A DNA stretch of 64,000 bases from Pinus tabuliformis (taxonomy: Eukaryota; Streptophyta; Pinopsida; Pinales; Pinaceae): the NCBI GenBank assembly GCA_031772625.1, contig CM062819.1:827235503-827299502 (forward strand). The letters run 5' to 3'. The position numbers were made by a program, and so were the translations under genes. The notes under the pieces are model-generated. The model had not been told where the DNA came from. It made no database searches and saw only the letters and a list, made by a program, of their open reading frames with translations. Shown one piece after another: positions 34,801 to 45,360 of the stretch; within the stretch, counting starts at the first letter, position 1; the number at the start of each line of letters is the position of its first letter.

Positions 34801-36448
34801 TCCAGGAGGACTTTTCGAAGAATACTGACAGAGAGGCGGAGAGAGCTTGCAAAAAGGCAGCGTAGTAGCCGAGAGAGCTGACGCTGAAAAGTTCCCTGTC
34901 ACGCAGAATCCAGAACTGTTGGAACAGTCGAAACTGTCGGGAACTACCAGAACAGCCAAGAGAGCTGACGCAGAGGCAGTGTAGTATCCGAGAGAGCTGA
35001 CGCGGAAAAGTTGTCTATCATGCAAAATCCAGAACTATCGAAACAACCGAAACTATAGAGAACGATCGGAACTGTCGAGAACTACCGGAATTGCCGGAAC
35101 AGATGACACAGAGGGCAAAGAAGGTGACGCAGGGTTGACGCAGAGCCTGAAAGGCTGACACAGAACCTGAAAGATTGACACAGAACATGAAAGGTTGATG
35201 CAGGACCAGCACAGAAATAGCCGGGGTTAGCCAGTCTTGTGCCGGATTAGCTGAATTTTGTCGGGTGAAGTGAGGTAAAACTCACAAATTTTCCGCTAAT
35301 ACTTTCTCTATAAAGGATTGCTAAATGAGCATCCTAGATTTGTATTCAGATATTTCTCCTGCATAATAATAAACACTCAGGGCTGCTGCACTGATTTTCC
35401 CGCATTGGGTTTTCCATCGACTATTATGTCCAAAAATAAGTGTGTCCTATGTATCTTGTTCTTTGCTCTGTTTTCTATTTCATGAGATCAAATATTTAAT
35501 TAGTGTAGGTTGTAGAAGTAATTAGCTTCAATATCCAGAAGAATAACTTGATGAATGTAATTTAAAAATCAAGTAGGTGAAGTAGATTCAGATTTGCTGC
35601 AATAGGGGTTCCTTCAGAGTGTAGGAATTTTCACAATGGATACCCCCTTTAAGGTAGGGTGGTTCATTTCCCACCAAGGGTTGGGACAATCATGGGTTCC
35701 TAAATGATAAAGGAGGCTCATCCAAGGCCTGTAGTAACCAAGGTGATGGCCATGATGATGGGGTAGAGCTCATGTATTGGCTTTTGCCCACGTGCTAAAT
35801 GTATTTTTCCTGGCCATATTTTGCATTTTGTGGTACATTTTTCTGTTGAATTTGGCCAATTATGCTTTTACTTCTCTGGGGCATATTTCCAAGCCCAACG
35901 AAAGGTGTGGGCAAGTGGAAAAGGAACGTTAACCCTATGTGGACCCAGTGGAGGAATGTGGACCCAAGTGGGAGAAATGATGAATGAGTTATAATGAGTG
36001 GAAGGGGACGAATATATATGGATGAAACCACGCAACCAAAATTGGGGTTTCCCATGTAATACCATCCCTAAAACCCAAAGGTTAGTAAAAGAGATCCCAC
36101 GGGACTGGGGTCCAAGGTTAACATCCAAAAGCGGTCTAGGGGACAAGAGCACATAACTAGCCCATTCTTTCCACCGAATCCCCCCCATTTATCCATGCTC
36201 ATAAATGTCTATGATAAGCAAACTACAACACTCACTCACCAAATGATAGCATACCTTTAGGTTCGGGAGGCCCACCTTCAAATATACGAACATGGCAGAT
36301 GGGTGAGGGACCACATGGCTGGTTCAAGTGGCAGAGAAATCGCCCAACGAGCTAGTTGCTCGCTGCATGGGGCTGTTGGCTATCGACTGAGGACCATCTT
36401 GAAGAAAAAATTCTCCTAGGGGTATCACCCACAAAATGGTGGGTAACA
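31848..36448 (-). repeat. Left (3') LTR of giant-LTR element H, carrying a solo LTR
   Basis: It begins TGTTACCTCTC and ends GGTGGGTAACA. Removing the solo LTR at 34369-35635 and one duplication copy leaves 3,329 bp, against 3,330 bp for the right copy. Similarity is visible along the whole length. It has no convincing frames. Confidence 0.85.
34369..35635 (+). repeat. Solo Copia LTR inside the left H LTR
   Basis: 1,267 bp, TGTTAGTTTTTGG ... GGAATTTTCACA, flanked by GTGGA (34364-34368) and ATGGA (35636-35640), one mismatch. The uninterrupted target can be read at 62550-62570. It contains the CCTAAGTCTAAACTTAGG hairpin (34526-34543), a GA run (about 34698-34716), a ~110-bp imperfect tandem duplication (34860-35070) and five exact TGACGC words (34879, 34966, 34998, 35125, 35136). 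Confidence 0.9.
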
Positions 36449-37300
36449 TCTAGCTCCAACTGAGACGTGATCTCTCAAAGAAGTGGACGAAGCTACTTGA
36501 ACGGGATGTTACGAGAAATCCAGCAATCCCTTGGTTACCGCAGACCTGTCACCTACACATATAATAGATGAAAAACACGGGGCAACATGCTTTCACAGCG
36601 TCCCATGATCGCACATGCTTAGATTAGGCCCATAAAATCGAATCATAGAAGTAAACTTTCAAATGCAATTTTTAAATTTAAATGCAAGTAATCTATCATG
36701 AGAAATGTAATATGTCATTAGTTCTAATGCAAAAATCAGCATGCAGTGCATCCTACCCTAACATGCATATGCTAATGCTAAGTGTAATCATACAGCCAGT
36801 GCAACGAACATATCATCATATCAATATACATATGTGTGCCAATATGACTACTCATGTAGCAAATCCCAAAGAGGATGCAGATACATTTGTATGGAGGAGG
36901 AAGCGGGTGGGAGGTGGGAAGATATGATCTCCATTTGAGGTAAAAGGAAGCCCAAGGAGAAGGAGAATAAGCAAATCTAGAAGTGCAGGGTTTTCCCTCT
37001 AAGTATGCAATGGTGGAATGAAAGATCACTGTCAACAACTCCCTATCACAATCAATGTTTATAATATCATGCTTTATACATACCACAAGGTTGTGATGAG
37101 AGGAGAACGAAGGGCGAGGGAAGGAAGGGGTGTAATAAATAGGTCGCTCAAGGTGATGGTTACATTGGAGAGGGGAGGTCATGGAGTGATCAAACCCTGA
37201 GGATGTATCCAAGGAGGTAAAGTATAATCAATGAGGGGCTCTTCCTTGACACTATACTCGGAAGGGGGAAAGGGCTCACCGTCACTTGAGAAAGGGTGAA
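36449..37300 (-). mobile_element. Element H interior, left remnant
   Basis: The segment 37040-37300 repeats 48730-48960 ('ggagaacgaagggcgagg', 'aataggtcgctcaagg', 'gctcttccttgacac'), so it is H-family interior. No gene is recognised. The polypurine tract expected next to 36448 is weak. Confidence 0.55.
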
Positions 37301-37329
37301 GACAAAGCAGAGAATATTATTAGAATGGC

Positions 37330-39010
37330 GCAGCGGAAGCCTCTGATGGCCTACCTAAAGATCACTTCAATGAGAAGTCCGGATCTAAGGGTGGAAGGAA
37401 AGGCAGATGCCTTGCTTGCAATAAGTTCGGCCATTATGCAAAGGAGTGTCTGAATGGTAGGTACACATCACTTAATAAAGATAACAATCATTCCAAGGAC
37501 ATCTTTAATGATCGAAGGAATGACAGGTAATGCAAGTCATTAAGGAAATAGCTGACTCTTCAAAGAAAGCAAGGAACCCCGGGTATGAAGAACCAAATGT
37601 TGTTTCTGTCAAGATAAAGAAGCATTATCTTATATTGGCCCTCTCCTCGAGACTCTTTGGGAATCTGGCTTATTGATTGTAGGGCTTCAAGGAACTTCAT
37701 CGAATAGAAGGGTGCTCTCTCTAATTTGGTCGAGATGGAAACATTCATGGGATTATACTTGGAGTCAATGCCACCTATCTCGGAAAGTGTGTAGGGAATG
37801 TTACCTCTAAACTGAATGAGGATAACTCGATTCATTTGCAAGAATTTCTTTATGTACCTGATCGCAAGAAGAACCTGGTGTCCATTTCAGCAATGGAAGT
37901 CAAAGGTTTCAGGGTGGCATTCATCAATGGAAAGGTGCGTGTTTGAAAATGGAATTTTCAAAGATGCTTTTATTCAAGGTTGGCAATTTGTATCAAGTTA
38001 TAGGAAGTCCATTAGGGACCATGTCAGTTGACACATGCCTTCTAGAGCACTGAAAGTCTGCTTATTATGGGACCCTACCCGATGTGAGTCAAATGGTGAC
38101 AAGGATGCCTGAATTCAAGAAGAGCATGAAGGTACATGTCCGAGATGTACCGAAGGAAAATCTTACAAAGGGACCATTCTCCTCATGTAGCAAGTCCACA
38201 GGTTTGGAACAACCCAAGGGATTTGAGATTCATGATCAGGGATCTCATGTATGTAGGTCCAAGAAAGCTCTCTATGTTTTAAAGCTAACACCCCGGGCTT
38301 GATATGAGAGGATTGATAGTTGTCTGATGAAGCTAAGATTCACTAGGAGTGAAGCCGATCCAAACCTTTGCTTGAAGGTTGTAGATGATAGACCTCTCAT
38401 ATTGGCACCTTATGAGGACGACATCTTTCTGACAGGTGCAAACCCTCTCATTTGCAAAAGTAAGAAGGAGTTGGATTCTGGATTTGGAATGGTAAACTGC
38501 TAGCCCATGACTACCTCGATGGAGTTTAACTTTCAGAAGTTATGTGGTAGTGATCACTGACCTAATTTGGGAAATGCCTCTGAGTTTCATAAACTCATTC
38601 TAGCATTGATGTTCTTGGTGAACTCCCGTTCGAATATATATTTTGCAGTTAGCATGTTGAGCTCATACATGGTTGACCCTCGATTGGTGCCAAGAATCTT
38701 CTGAGATATCTTCGGGGCACAATCTCTCATGGATTGAGATACACTGCCGGAAATGTGAAGTTGCATGATTATTTGAACACTGACTAGGAACGGAGTGTGG
38801 ATGATCGCAAGAGCACTTATGGGTGTTGGTTTTGCTTCGATATCCTGGATGAGCAGGAAGCAGAAGACGGTTTCTTTGAGCACCGCTGAGACCGAATACA
38901 TAACTACGAGTATGACCTCGTGTGAAGCTGCCTATTCGTGGAAGCTCTTTAGTGAGTTGTTTGTACACATGATGGATACCACCGTGATCTTCTGTGCCAA
39001 GACACAGTGA
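37330..39010 (+). pseudogene. Copia J remnant: zinc knuckle, protease, partial RT, RNase H
   Basis: In order: a zinc knuckle CLACNKFGHYAKEC (37408-37449), protease C-terminal part (LQEFLYVPDRKKNLVSISAM, about 37838-37900), degenerate GAG-pre-integrase, then reverse transcriptase entered in the middle (KKALYVLKLTPRA, about 38260; LILAPYEDDIFLTG, about 38393-38437) and RNase H with SWMSRKQKTVSLSTAETEY (about 38840-38900). The integrase and the N-terminal half of RT are deleted. The catalytic YVDD reads YEDD. Multiple stops and frameshifts make it inactive. Confidence 0.85.
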
Positions 39011-39015
39011 TAGGG

Positions 39016-39130
39016 TGAGTGGTTCAACCTTCCCCTAGTGATTTGTTGTGTACAGGGTGAGTGGTTCAGCGTTCCCCTAGGATACCCCTTGCGATGTGTA
39101 GGCAGGATGAGTGATTTATCCTTCTCCTCC
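39016..39130 (+). repeat. Short imperfect tandem repeat after Copia J RNase H
   Basis: 'gggtgagtggttca' with following 'ttcccctag' occurs twice at about 50-bp spacing (39014, 39057), with a weaker third copy near 39107. Confidence 0.6.
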
Positions 39131-39266
39131 TGAGACATCCTACCCATGCAGTCTGGGACTCATGGGAAGTACCTCTCATTTGGCCAATAAGCTGGGAAAT
39201 GAGGATAGGGACCATAGTAGTACCGATGGATGCATCGTGTTACTACCGTACTCCCTATGCTAGGAT

Positions 39267-39726
39267 GATATTGATGTGGGATCAATGAAATGGACTTCAG
39301 GTCAGTATGAGTGGTTTGAGACACTCTTATGATATTGATCTGGGATCAATGAAACTGACTTTGGGTCAGCATGAGTGGTTTGAGACACTCTCTAATGATA
39401 TTGATCTGGGATCAACGAAACTGACTTCGAGTCAGTATGAGTGGTTTGAGACACTCTCTTATGATATTGATCTGGGATCAATGAAACTGACTTCGAGTCA
39501 GTATGAGTGGTTTGAGGCACTCTCTTATGATATTGATCTGGAATCAATGAAACTGACTTCAGATCAGTGTGAGTGATTTGAAACACTATCTTTTGATATT
39601 GATTTGGGATCAATGAAACTGACTTCAAGTCAGTAAGTGTGATATAAGTCACTCTCTTTTGGAACTGATCTAAGATCAGTAAGAGTGGTATGACACACTC
39701 TCTTCATATGGGACTGACTTCGGGTT
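39267..39726 (+). repeat. 66-bp minisatellite, about seven units, three hairpins each
   Basis: Units start at 39267, 39331, 39397, 39463, 39529, 39595 and 39661 (spacing 64, then 66 bp). Each unit contains three inverted repeats in a row: TTGATC/GATCAA, ACTGACT/AGTCAGT and GAGTG/CACTC. The last unit is degenerate. It lies between RNase H and the polypurine tract of Copia J. Open frames on both strands here are a by-product of the repeat. Confidence 0.9.
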
Positions 39727-39868
39727 AGTAGAGAATGGTATGAGACATTCTCGATCAATTCTTCTTCTTCATGGTTCAGCAGAGCAAAAAAGAGCAAAGC
39801 AGTGCATGGCACTGATGGCAGAGATAGTACAATCTGGAAAATGGATCAGCGAATGGAGTTCTCCCTAG

Positions 39869-40540
39869 TTGAGAGGGAATGTTAAAATTGGAAACTAGGG
39901 CCAAAACTCCATGTGGGTCATTTTATTTATGGCAAATGATATTTTTTTTGGACTCCTCTCATCGAGAGGTGTAGGATTGATCTAAAGATCATCCGATTCC
40001 GTTAAGTATTCATGGAGATATGAATTTATTTGTGCTATGGGACAATTCCTCAAGGTCGACCAGCAACCAAACTGCCCCCAATTGTGCTCCATGTTTTAGT
40101 ATAAATACAACTGCCTTGCAAAGACACAACTCACATGAGATCTGTTCCTCTCCACTCGTTTTGGGTTTTAGTGGAGAGAAGAATCCCTAAGTGGAAACAC
40201 AATCCTAGAAGACAGCCCTTGTCTAATACGTTGTCCCAAGGGTGACCCTAATTGCAATTATGGAATGCCCTAAATACGCAGCCATGGAAATGAAGGCAAG
40301 AACCCTAGCCGCAGGACTAAGGGAAAGGAGATGCCCTAAACTTAGTTGCTACAGTGCCTAATGGAGATGCCACCTGTTATCACCCAGGTTGTTCCCTATG
40401 ACTCCCAAGGGAATACGGCCGGGGTAACCACTAACCAATCTTTGGATTACAGTCCCTAGCCAAACTGTAATCAGAGAGGGCTCTCTCTTTTTGATTTGTC
40501 TCTGTTATGAAGGTATTTTAGGCTAGATATTAGGCTCAGG
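39869..40540 (+). repeat. Polypurine tract and 3' LTR of Copia J
   Basis: TTGAGAGGGAA (39869-39879) abuts TGTTAAAATTGG (39880), an LTR start. A TATA-like TATAAATAC lies near 40101. The right end is not determined because no partner LTR is present. Confidence 0.55.
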
Positions 40541-41622
40541 TTTTTTGATTATGTTTTTGGTTGAAGAATCTCTTTGAATGCCTAAGATGTAATGTTCAGA
40601 CAGTTGTATTTCATTGGGCAATGGAGTCTAGAGCTGTGAAATGCTTGAAATGCTGGAGTGATGATGTTCAGACTGCAGGGCCTATTGGGTATCTCAACAA
40701 ACAAGATTTAAACTTAGGTTGTGATGTATGGCTAGCCAATGGAAAGCTATTAAGAATTCTCCATTAAACTGGTGATGTGAAAGTGAAACATATTCCTCAG
40801 GAGCAAACTTGAATTCCTGAAACTTAGTTCACTGTGAAAGATATATTCTAATAGTGCAGCAATTAAGAATTACACATATTAAGATTATACCTGAAGAAAA
40901 CATTCCTTAACGACATAGATTGAGCTCAGGGTATTGCATGAATAAATCCTGAAGGCTATTCTTTTTCTTTGTTGTTAAATACTTAGAAATTTGGAACGTA
41001 AATGGATTGTAAAAGATTTGAAATACATAACAGAGAGAGTTACAGAAAACTTATTGTATTGTGAGATACACAGGAATCATGCAGCTTAACAAACACCAGA
41101 ACGCATTCAACACTTCAGAACGTTGAGAAATTCCATCATCTTCTGTATTAAACTTCTTGAGAAATATTACAGCACAAGGAACTCTTCAGAGAGGAAAACA
41201 ACAACCCCTGCAAGCTTCTGCGAGGGGCAAATATATAGAAATGTTTATACAAAATATCTCAGGCATTGAGTCATCTGAGAGAGAAATATCTTCATTACTT
41301 CGTACAGAAAAGTAGAAAAGAAGTTATTACAGCTTTGAATACAACATAACTGCTCTTTAATTCTGTCAGAGGATATTTTGACCTTTGGAGGTCACTGAGT
41401 CGGTTGGAACGCTTTGCTTAAATGCTGGAAAATGCGCCTTTACGTTTGCTGCGCTGTATCTTCTCGGCTCTGCCACCTGTGGTTTCCTACTTTTGCTTTG
41501 TTGGCCGAAATTTCTGCTAAGTTGGCTCAGCTTTAATCTTTAATGCATGCTGATTTTGTTAAATTGTGCTTTGCATAACAATTCATATTTTCAAGAACAA
41601 AATTTGGTGAATGGCTCACTGT
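40541..41622 (-). other. Sequence downstream of locus K, LTR-like
   Basis: On the minus strand it contains TATATATTTGCCCC (near 41230) followed by an R/U5-like stretch. A TG start (TGTTATGCAAAGC, 41579) lies close to the K stop codon. No second copy exists in the window, so LTR identity is only suggested. Confidence 0.35.
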
Positions 41623-43365
41623 CTATAAAATTTTCTGTATTGCATCTGTCCACCAGTCTTGTGTAGGGAGTTGATGCCTGAGAATTGCATCCATAGTCTC
41701 CTCTACCTCTGTATACTTGTAAAAATTGGGAGCCACCTCAAACAGGTGATTGATCTCATTCATTATAAAAAATAGACTTTCTACCTTGTTGTAGACAGTC
41801 TGTCCTGTAGCTGGCCCTGTTTCTTCTGAGCTGCTGGGCTTCTCATTGATTTCGCTTGTGGCAAATGCATTCACTCTTTTGGCATACTGCTCATGAATGA
41901 GCAGTCTCCCTGCGCTGTTCAGTAAGCTAGGGAGTCCTCTGTTTTGCAGCACCAGGAATTTATCCATAAACCTTTTTACCTCGGTCTGCATGTCCTGGGT
42001 TCTTCTCTCCAATGTCTGCACCAAATTTCTCAATGTGAGAACCCTTTTGATCAACTGAATGGTCTCAGTTCTATTGGCAATTCCCATGTTTGCCAGCTGA
42101 GTACTTGTTCTATTATTCAGCACATTGATCATCCTGGTGGCAACTTCAGGCATGTTGCCTAGAGCAGCCCTTGACTTGTGAATTTCAGCTTGTGCTTTTG
42201 GGATGAGCTCTAGCTGCTCATGGATTGTCTCTATATACTGCCATTGGTCAGTAATAGACTGGCCAATGTTGGCCCATAGCATTGCCTTAAGCCCAGCTAT
42301 AACTTTATCTAATTTGAGCTCATTTTCTAGCTCTTTTATCCTGTCTTTGAGGGCTTTCACCTCCCTGCCCTTCTCTGCCACAACTTGCTTGGATTTATCA
42401 TATCTGTCATTCACCTTGGCCAATTTATCCCTGGTCTCATTCAGCTCTGCCATTTGAGCTTCCAGGGCTTGAATCTCATTTTTTAGCTTTTGCATGTCCA
42501 AGCTAGGGGCCTGCTCTGTTGGTGGAGGTGCTGAAGTAGATGGTGCAGCTTGATCGGTCTGTTGAGGGGGAGGAACAGTAGTTGGGGCAGCTTCATCAAG
42601 GTTTATGATTTGAGGAGGAGGCTAAGAGGTCTGCCCTTCTCTCTGTTTTAGAGATGCTTGTAATGCTGCCTGTGCAGCCTCTGATTCTCCCAGCTGTTCT
42701 TGTGTTTGGATGAGCTGCTTGTAGAGAGATATGAGCAGATCTGTGGCATATTTATCATGCCTTTGTTGGGCCACTTCATCTGTCTGAGGGTGAATTGTGG
42801 CTGGGAGCTTGATTTTTCTCCTTAGAGCTGCCATATCTGCATCCCTCAGCTTCAATATCTCTTGTATGCCCTTGATATCTTTGGGATCATGCCCAATCTC
42901 TATGATGATATCTTCTAGGGCCCTGATCCTGTTGTCCTTTGCTTGAGAGGAGGCCCTCTCCAACTCAAGCTGAGAAGCTGTATTATTTAGGCTATTCTCT
43001 AGCCTGTAGTTGTCCAAGGTCTTGTCTGCCAATGAAGCATAGACCATCTCACCTGTTTGTTTGTGTAGTTCAATCTTATCCATTGGGTGGATGTCCTTGG
43101 CCATGATTTCAAGATTAGTCCTTAAGTAATCTGAAGAGGACTGTGGCTGCAGAGTGGTTGGCGTGAAGTGGCTCATGATCATCTTGCCTTCACTTACATC
43201 AAAGGCAGACATTAGACGCTGCTGGTTGGAGGGAGCCATTTTCAATAAATGGTTGTACAGTTGTATCTTAATGGGGTCACTTCTCCTTTTTATGTCTATG
43301 AACTGCTGCTTAATGCTCAGTTCACCCTCTCTCTGCTGGCCGGAGGAGCTGACTTCCCCTCCCAT
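41623..43365 (-). CDS. Orphan locus K, downstream frames (247 + 292 codons)
   Basis: Two adjacent open stretches, 43365-42622 and 42501-41623, lie in the same frame as the upstream K frame, with one TAG at 42624-42622 between them. The first starts MGGEVSSSGQQREGELSIKQQ, is hydrophilic and helical in look, and is rich in Glu/Lys/Gln. A Pro-rich linker follows. The second has a clear coiled-coil heptad region at its start (LKNEIQALEAQMAELNETRD, KDRIKELENELKL) and a helical C-terminal part ending QDWWTDAIQKIL. I recognise no family. It is either the C-terminal part of one long polyprotein interrupted by ambers, or separate frames. Codons are well preserved compared with every retroelement frame around it. 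Confidence 0.6.
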
Positions 43366-43380
43366 TGTTCTCTCTTGTTC

Positions 43381-45360
43381 CTACTGGAAGGAACTTGCTG
43401 ATGCCTCCATACTGGGCATGCCCATACCCAAAGATTGCCCTCTAGGCATCTCTTCCTCAGAGAATGGATTTATTCTCTGTCTCTTCTCCCCATGACTTGC
43501 TGATGTGGTCAAGGGAGTTTCTCTATCCCTTTTTCTGCTCACATCCTCCCTTTGTGGAGTTTGGAGGACTGAGGTTTCATTGGCAGCTTCTTGCCTAGGA
43601 GGCACTCTGCTTTGAGCCTGCTGGTCACTGAGATTTTGGGCCTCAACTGCCCCTTCTTGCTGTGTGGGTTGCTCCTTTTCCTGCTGCCCTTCTCTTTGCT
43701 GTGTACCCTGTTGCTGTTGTTGTTCTGCCTGCTGCTGTTGCTGTACCTCCTCCTGAGGTGGCTGTTCTGATTGCATTTCTTTCTCCTTTCCTTTGGCAGA
43801 GGCTTGCTCAGTAGCTCTGGCCACTTGCTGATTTGCTGTGGAGGAAGATGCAGTTGTTCCCACTTGGATGTTTGGAAGAGTGAGCACCTGTGCAGAAAGC
43901 TCCAAGTCAGCCATCTTTAGAAGATTTCTACGTGCTCTTTCATTCAGCTCTTCTTGTGTAATAGCTTCTTCTAGGGTTCCTCTCCTCCATTTAATTTGGT
44001 TTGCATGTTGTTCAATGTGAGGAATCTTGAGATGATCATAGCGAGATAGCTTATATTTAAGCCTCCTCAAAGAGATGAAGTGGTTGGGGTCATAAGGTTT
44101 CCAGAGGAAACTGGTCTTCAAACCAAGGTCTTGTAACATTCTATCTGCCTCTATCCAGCCTTCCTCCCTTATATTATAGACCAGGTGGCCAAGTTGGTTC
44201 CTGACTTTCAACTGTGCCTTTTTGCCCTTTCCTGAAAAGTGAAGCACATCAACATTGCCAAACTGCCTGAAGTATTCTAGGGCAAAGAGCCTCATGGGCA
44301 CATATCTGGGCAGTCTATATGGGGGTAGCTCACAGCCATAAATTCTAATGACTGTGTGATGTTGGTAAAAATACCAATCCCCGATGCTGTATGCTTTTGA
44401 CAAGTGAAGGAGTCTTTGCATCTCATCGGTCAATCTTGGAGGAGGTGAGCCCAGCAGCAGAGTCATGGCTGGATGGATGAAGAGATCTATGAACTCACAG
44501 TAGGTGTATGGAGAATAGAAACTGCAGTGGAAAGCAGAGGTCCAATACACTATTGATCTGAGGTTGCCCTGTGCATCCTCTCTTTTCATAGGAAAAGAGA
44601 ATTTCTCATGTTGATAGTATAAGATTAAGTGGTAAATGTAGGAGGTGTATTTGAACACCCTTTCCCTTGATAGGTTCATCAACTGCTCATGCATTTTCTC
44701 TGAAATGTAAGTGGCATAGTCATAGCAGACTGGATTTTTGCCAGGAGAGAACATGAGCATCATCAGCAGCACAGTTTCATCTATATACTCAATTGAGTCA
44801 TACCCCAGAATGGGACTGATCATATCTACAAGGTCCCTGCCCAATTGGTTGAGATAAACATGACTAATGGGAGGGTTTATCACAGTATCAGAATTAACAA
44901 ACAGCTGGTTGAGTTTGGTAATTTGGGCATCTGTCATTCTGGCTCCCTGCCTTATCAAATCAACCAGGGATAGAGGAACCAATTTCTTGTTTGTTTTGAA
45001 TTGCAACATCTCTTTGATGGCCTCAGGGGTAATGTAGAACAGAACTGTGCCTGAAGGGTCAAGCACAGCCCTCTGGGTGGCATCATACTTATCAGCACAT
45101 AAGTGAATCAGGTCAGGAAATTGATTCACCTGAGGGAGCTTGAAAATTGGGAGGAAGGAATCCCAAATGCCCAAGATGTCTGTTCCAGTCTCATGTTTGA
45201 TTTTTAATTCATTTAACAGATGAATATGGAACTTGCGCTGGCTTAGCATTTCTTCTGATATTTTATAATCTAAGTCTGCTAATGCCTTCCACTCTAATTG
45301 TCTGTGGGGAGCGTTCAAAGGGGCAACATTAAGGGCTATGGGAGCCACTGGTGGGTCCAT
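43381..45360 (-). CDS. Orphan locus K, 659-codon frame of unknown function
   Basis: ATG at 45360, stop TAG at 43383-43381; no stop or frameshift across 659 codons. Residues 1-480 look globular (IWDSFLPIFKLPQVNQFPDL, GTVLFYITPEAIKEML, YWTSAFHCSFYSPYTYCEF, DWYFYQHHTVIRIYG) and have no catalytic motif I know. Residues about 500-610 are a Q/E-rich low-complexity linker, followed by a basic patch (SRKRDRETP, GEKRQR) that could be a nuclear signal. The TAG is followed in frame by EQERTMGGEV and the next K frame, so 45360-41623 is one frame of about 1,245 codons with two ambers, both explicable as CAG-to-TAG. Lack of pol domains argues against a standard retroelement; an accessory frame of a gymnosperm transposon or a lineage-specific gene are both possible. 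Confidence 0.6.
   Translation of the reverse strand: MDPPVAPIALNVAPLNAPHRQLEWKALADLDYKISEEMLSQRKFHIHLLNELKIKHETGTDILGIWDSFLPIFKLPQVNQFPDLIHLCADKYDATQRAVLDPSGTVLFYITPEAIKEMLQFKTNKKLVPLSLVDLIRQGARMTDAQITKLNQLFVNSDTVINPPISHVYLNQLGRDLVDMISPILGYDSIEYIDETVLLMMLMFSPGKNPVCYDYATYISEKMHEQLMNLSRERVFKYTSYIYHLILYYQHEKFSFPMKREDAQGNLRSIVYWTSAFHCSFYSPYTYCEFIDLFIHPAMTLLLGSPPPRLTDEMQRLLHLSKAYSIGDWYFYQHHTVIRIYGCELPPYRLPRYVPMRLFALEYFRQFGNVDVLHFSGKGKKAQLKVRNQLGHLVYNIREEGWIEADRMLQDLGLKTSFLWKPYDPNHFISLRRLKYKLSRYDHLKIPHIEQHANQIKWRRGTLEEAITQEELNERARRNLLKMADLELSAQVLTLPNIQVGTTASSSTANQQVARATEQASAKGKEKEMQSEQPPQEEVQQQQQAEQQQQQGTQQREGQQEKEQPTQQEGAVEAQNLSDQQAQSRVPPRQEAANETSVLQTPQREDVSRKRDRETPLTTSASHGEKRQRINPFSEEEMPRGQSLGMGMPSMEASASSFQ

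Noticed and set aside
39307..39652. Repetitive proteins on both strands in the minisatellite
   Set aside because: The 66-bp unit is a multiple of three, so open frames arise automatically.
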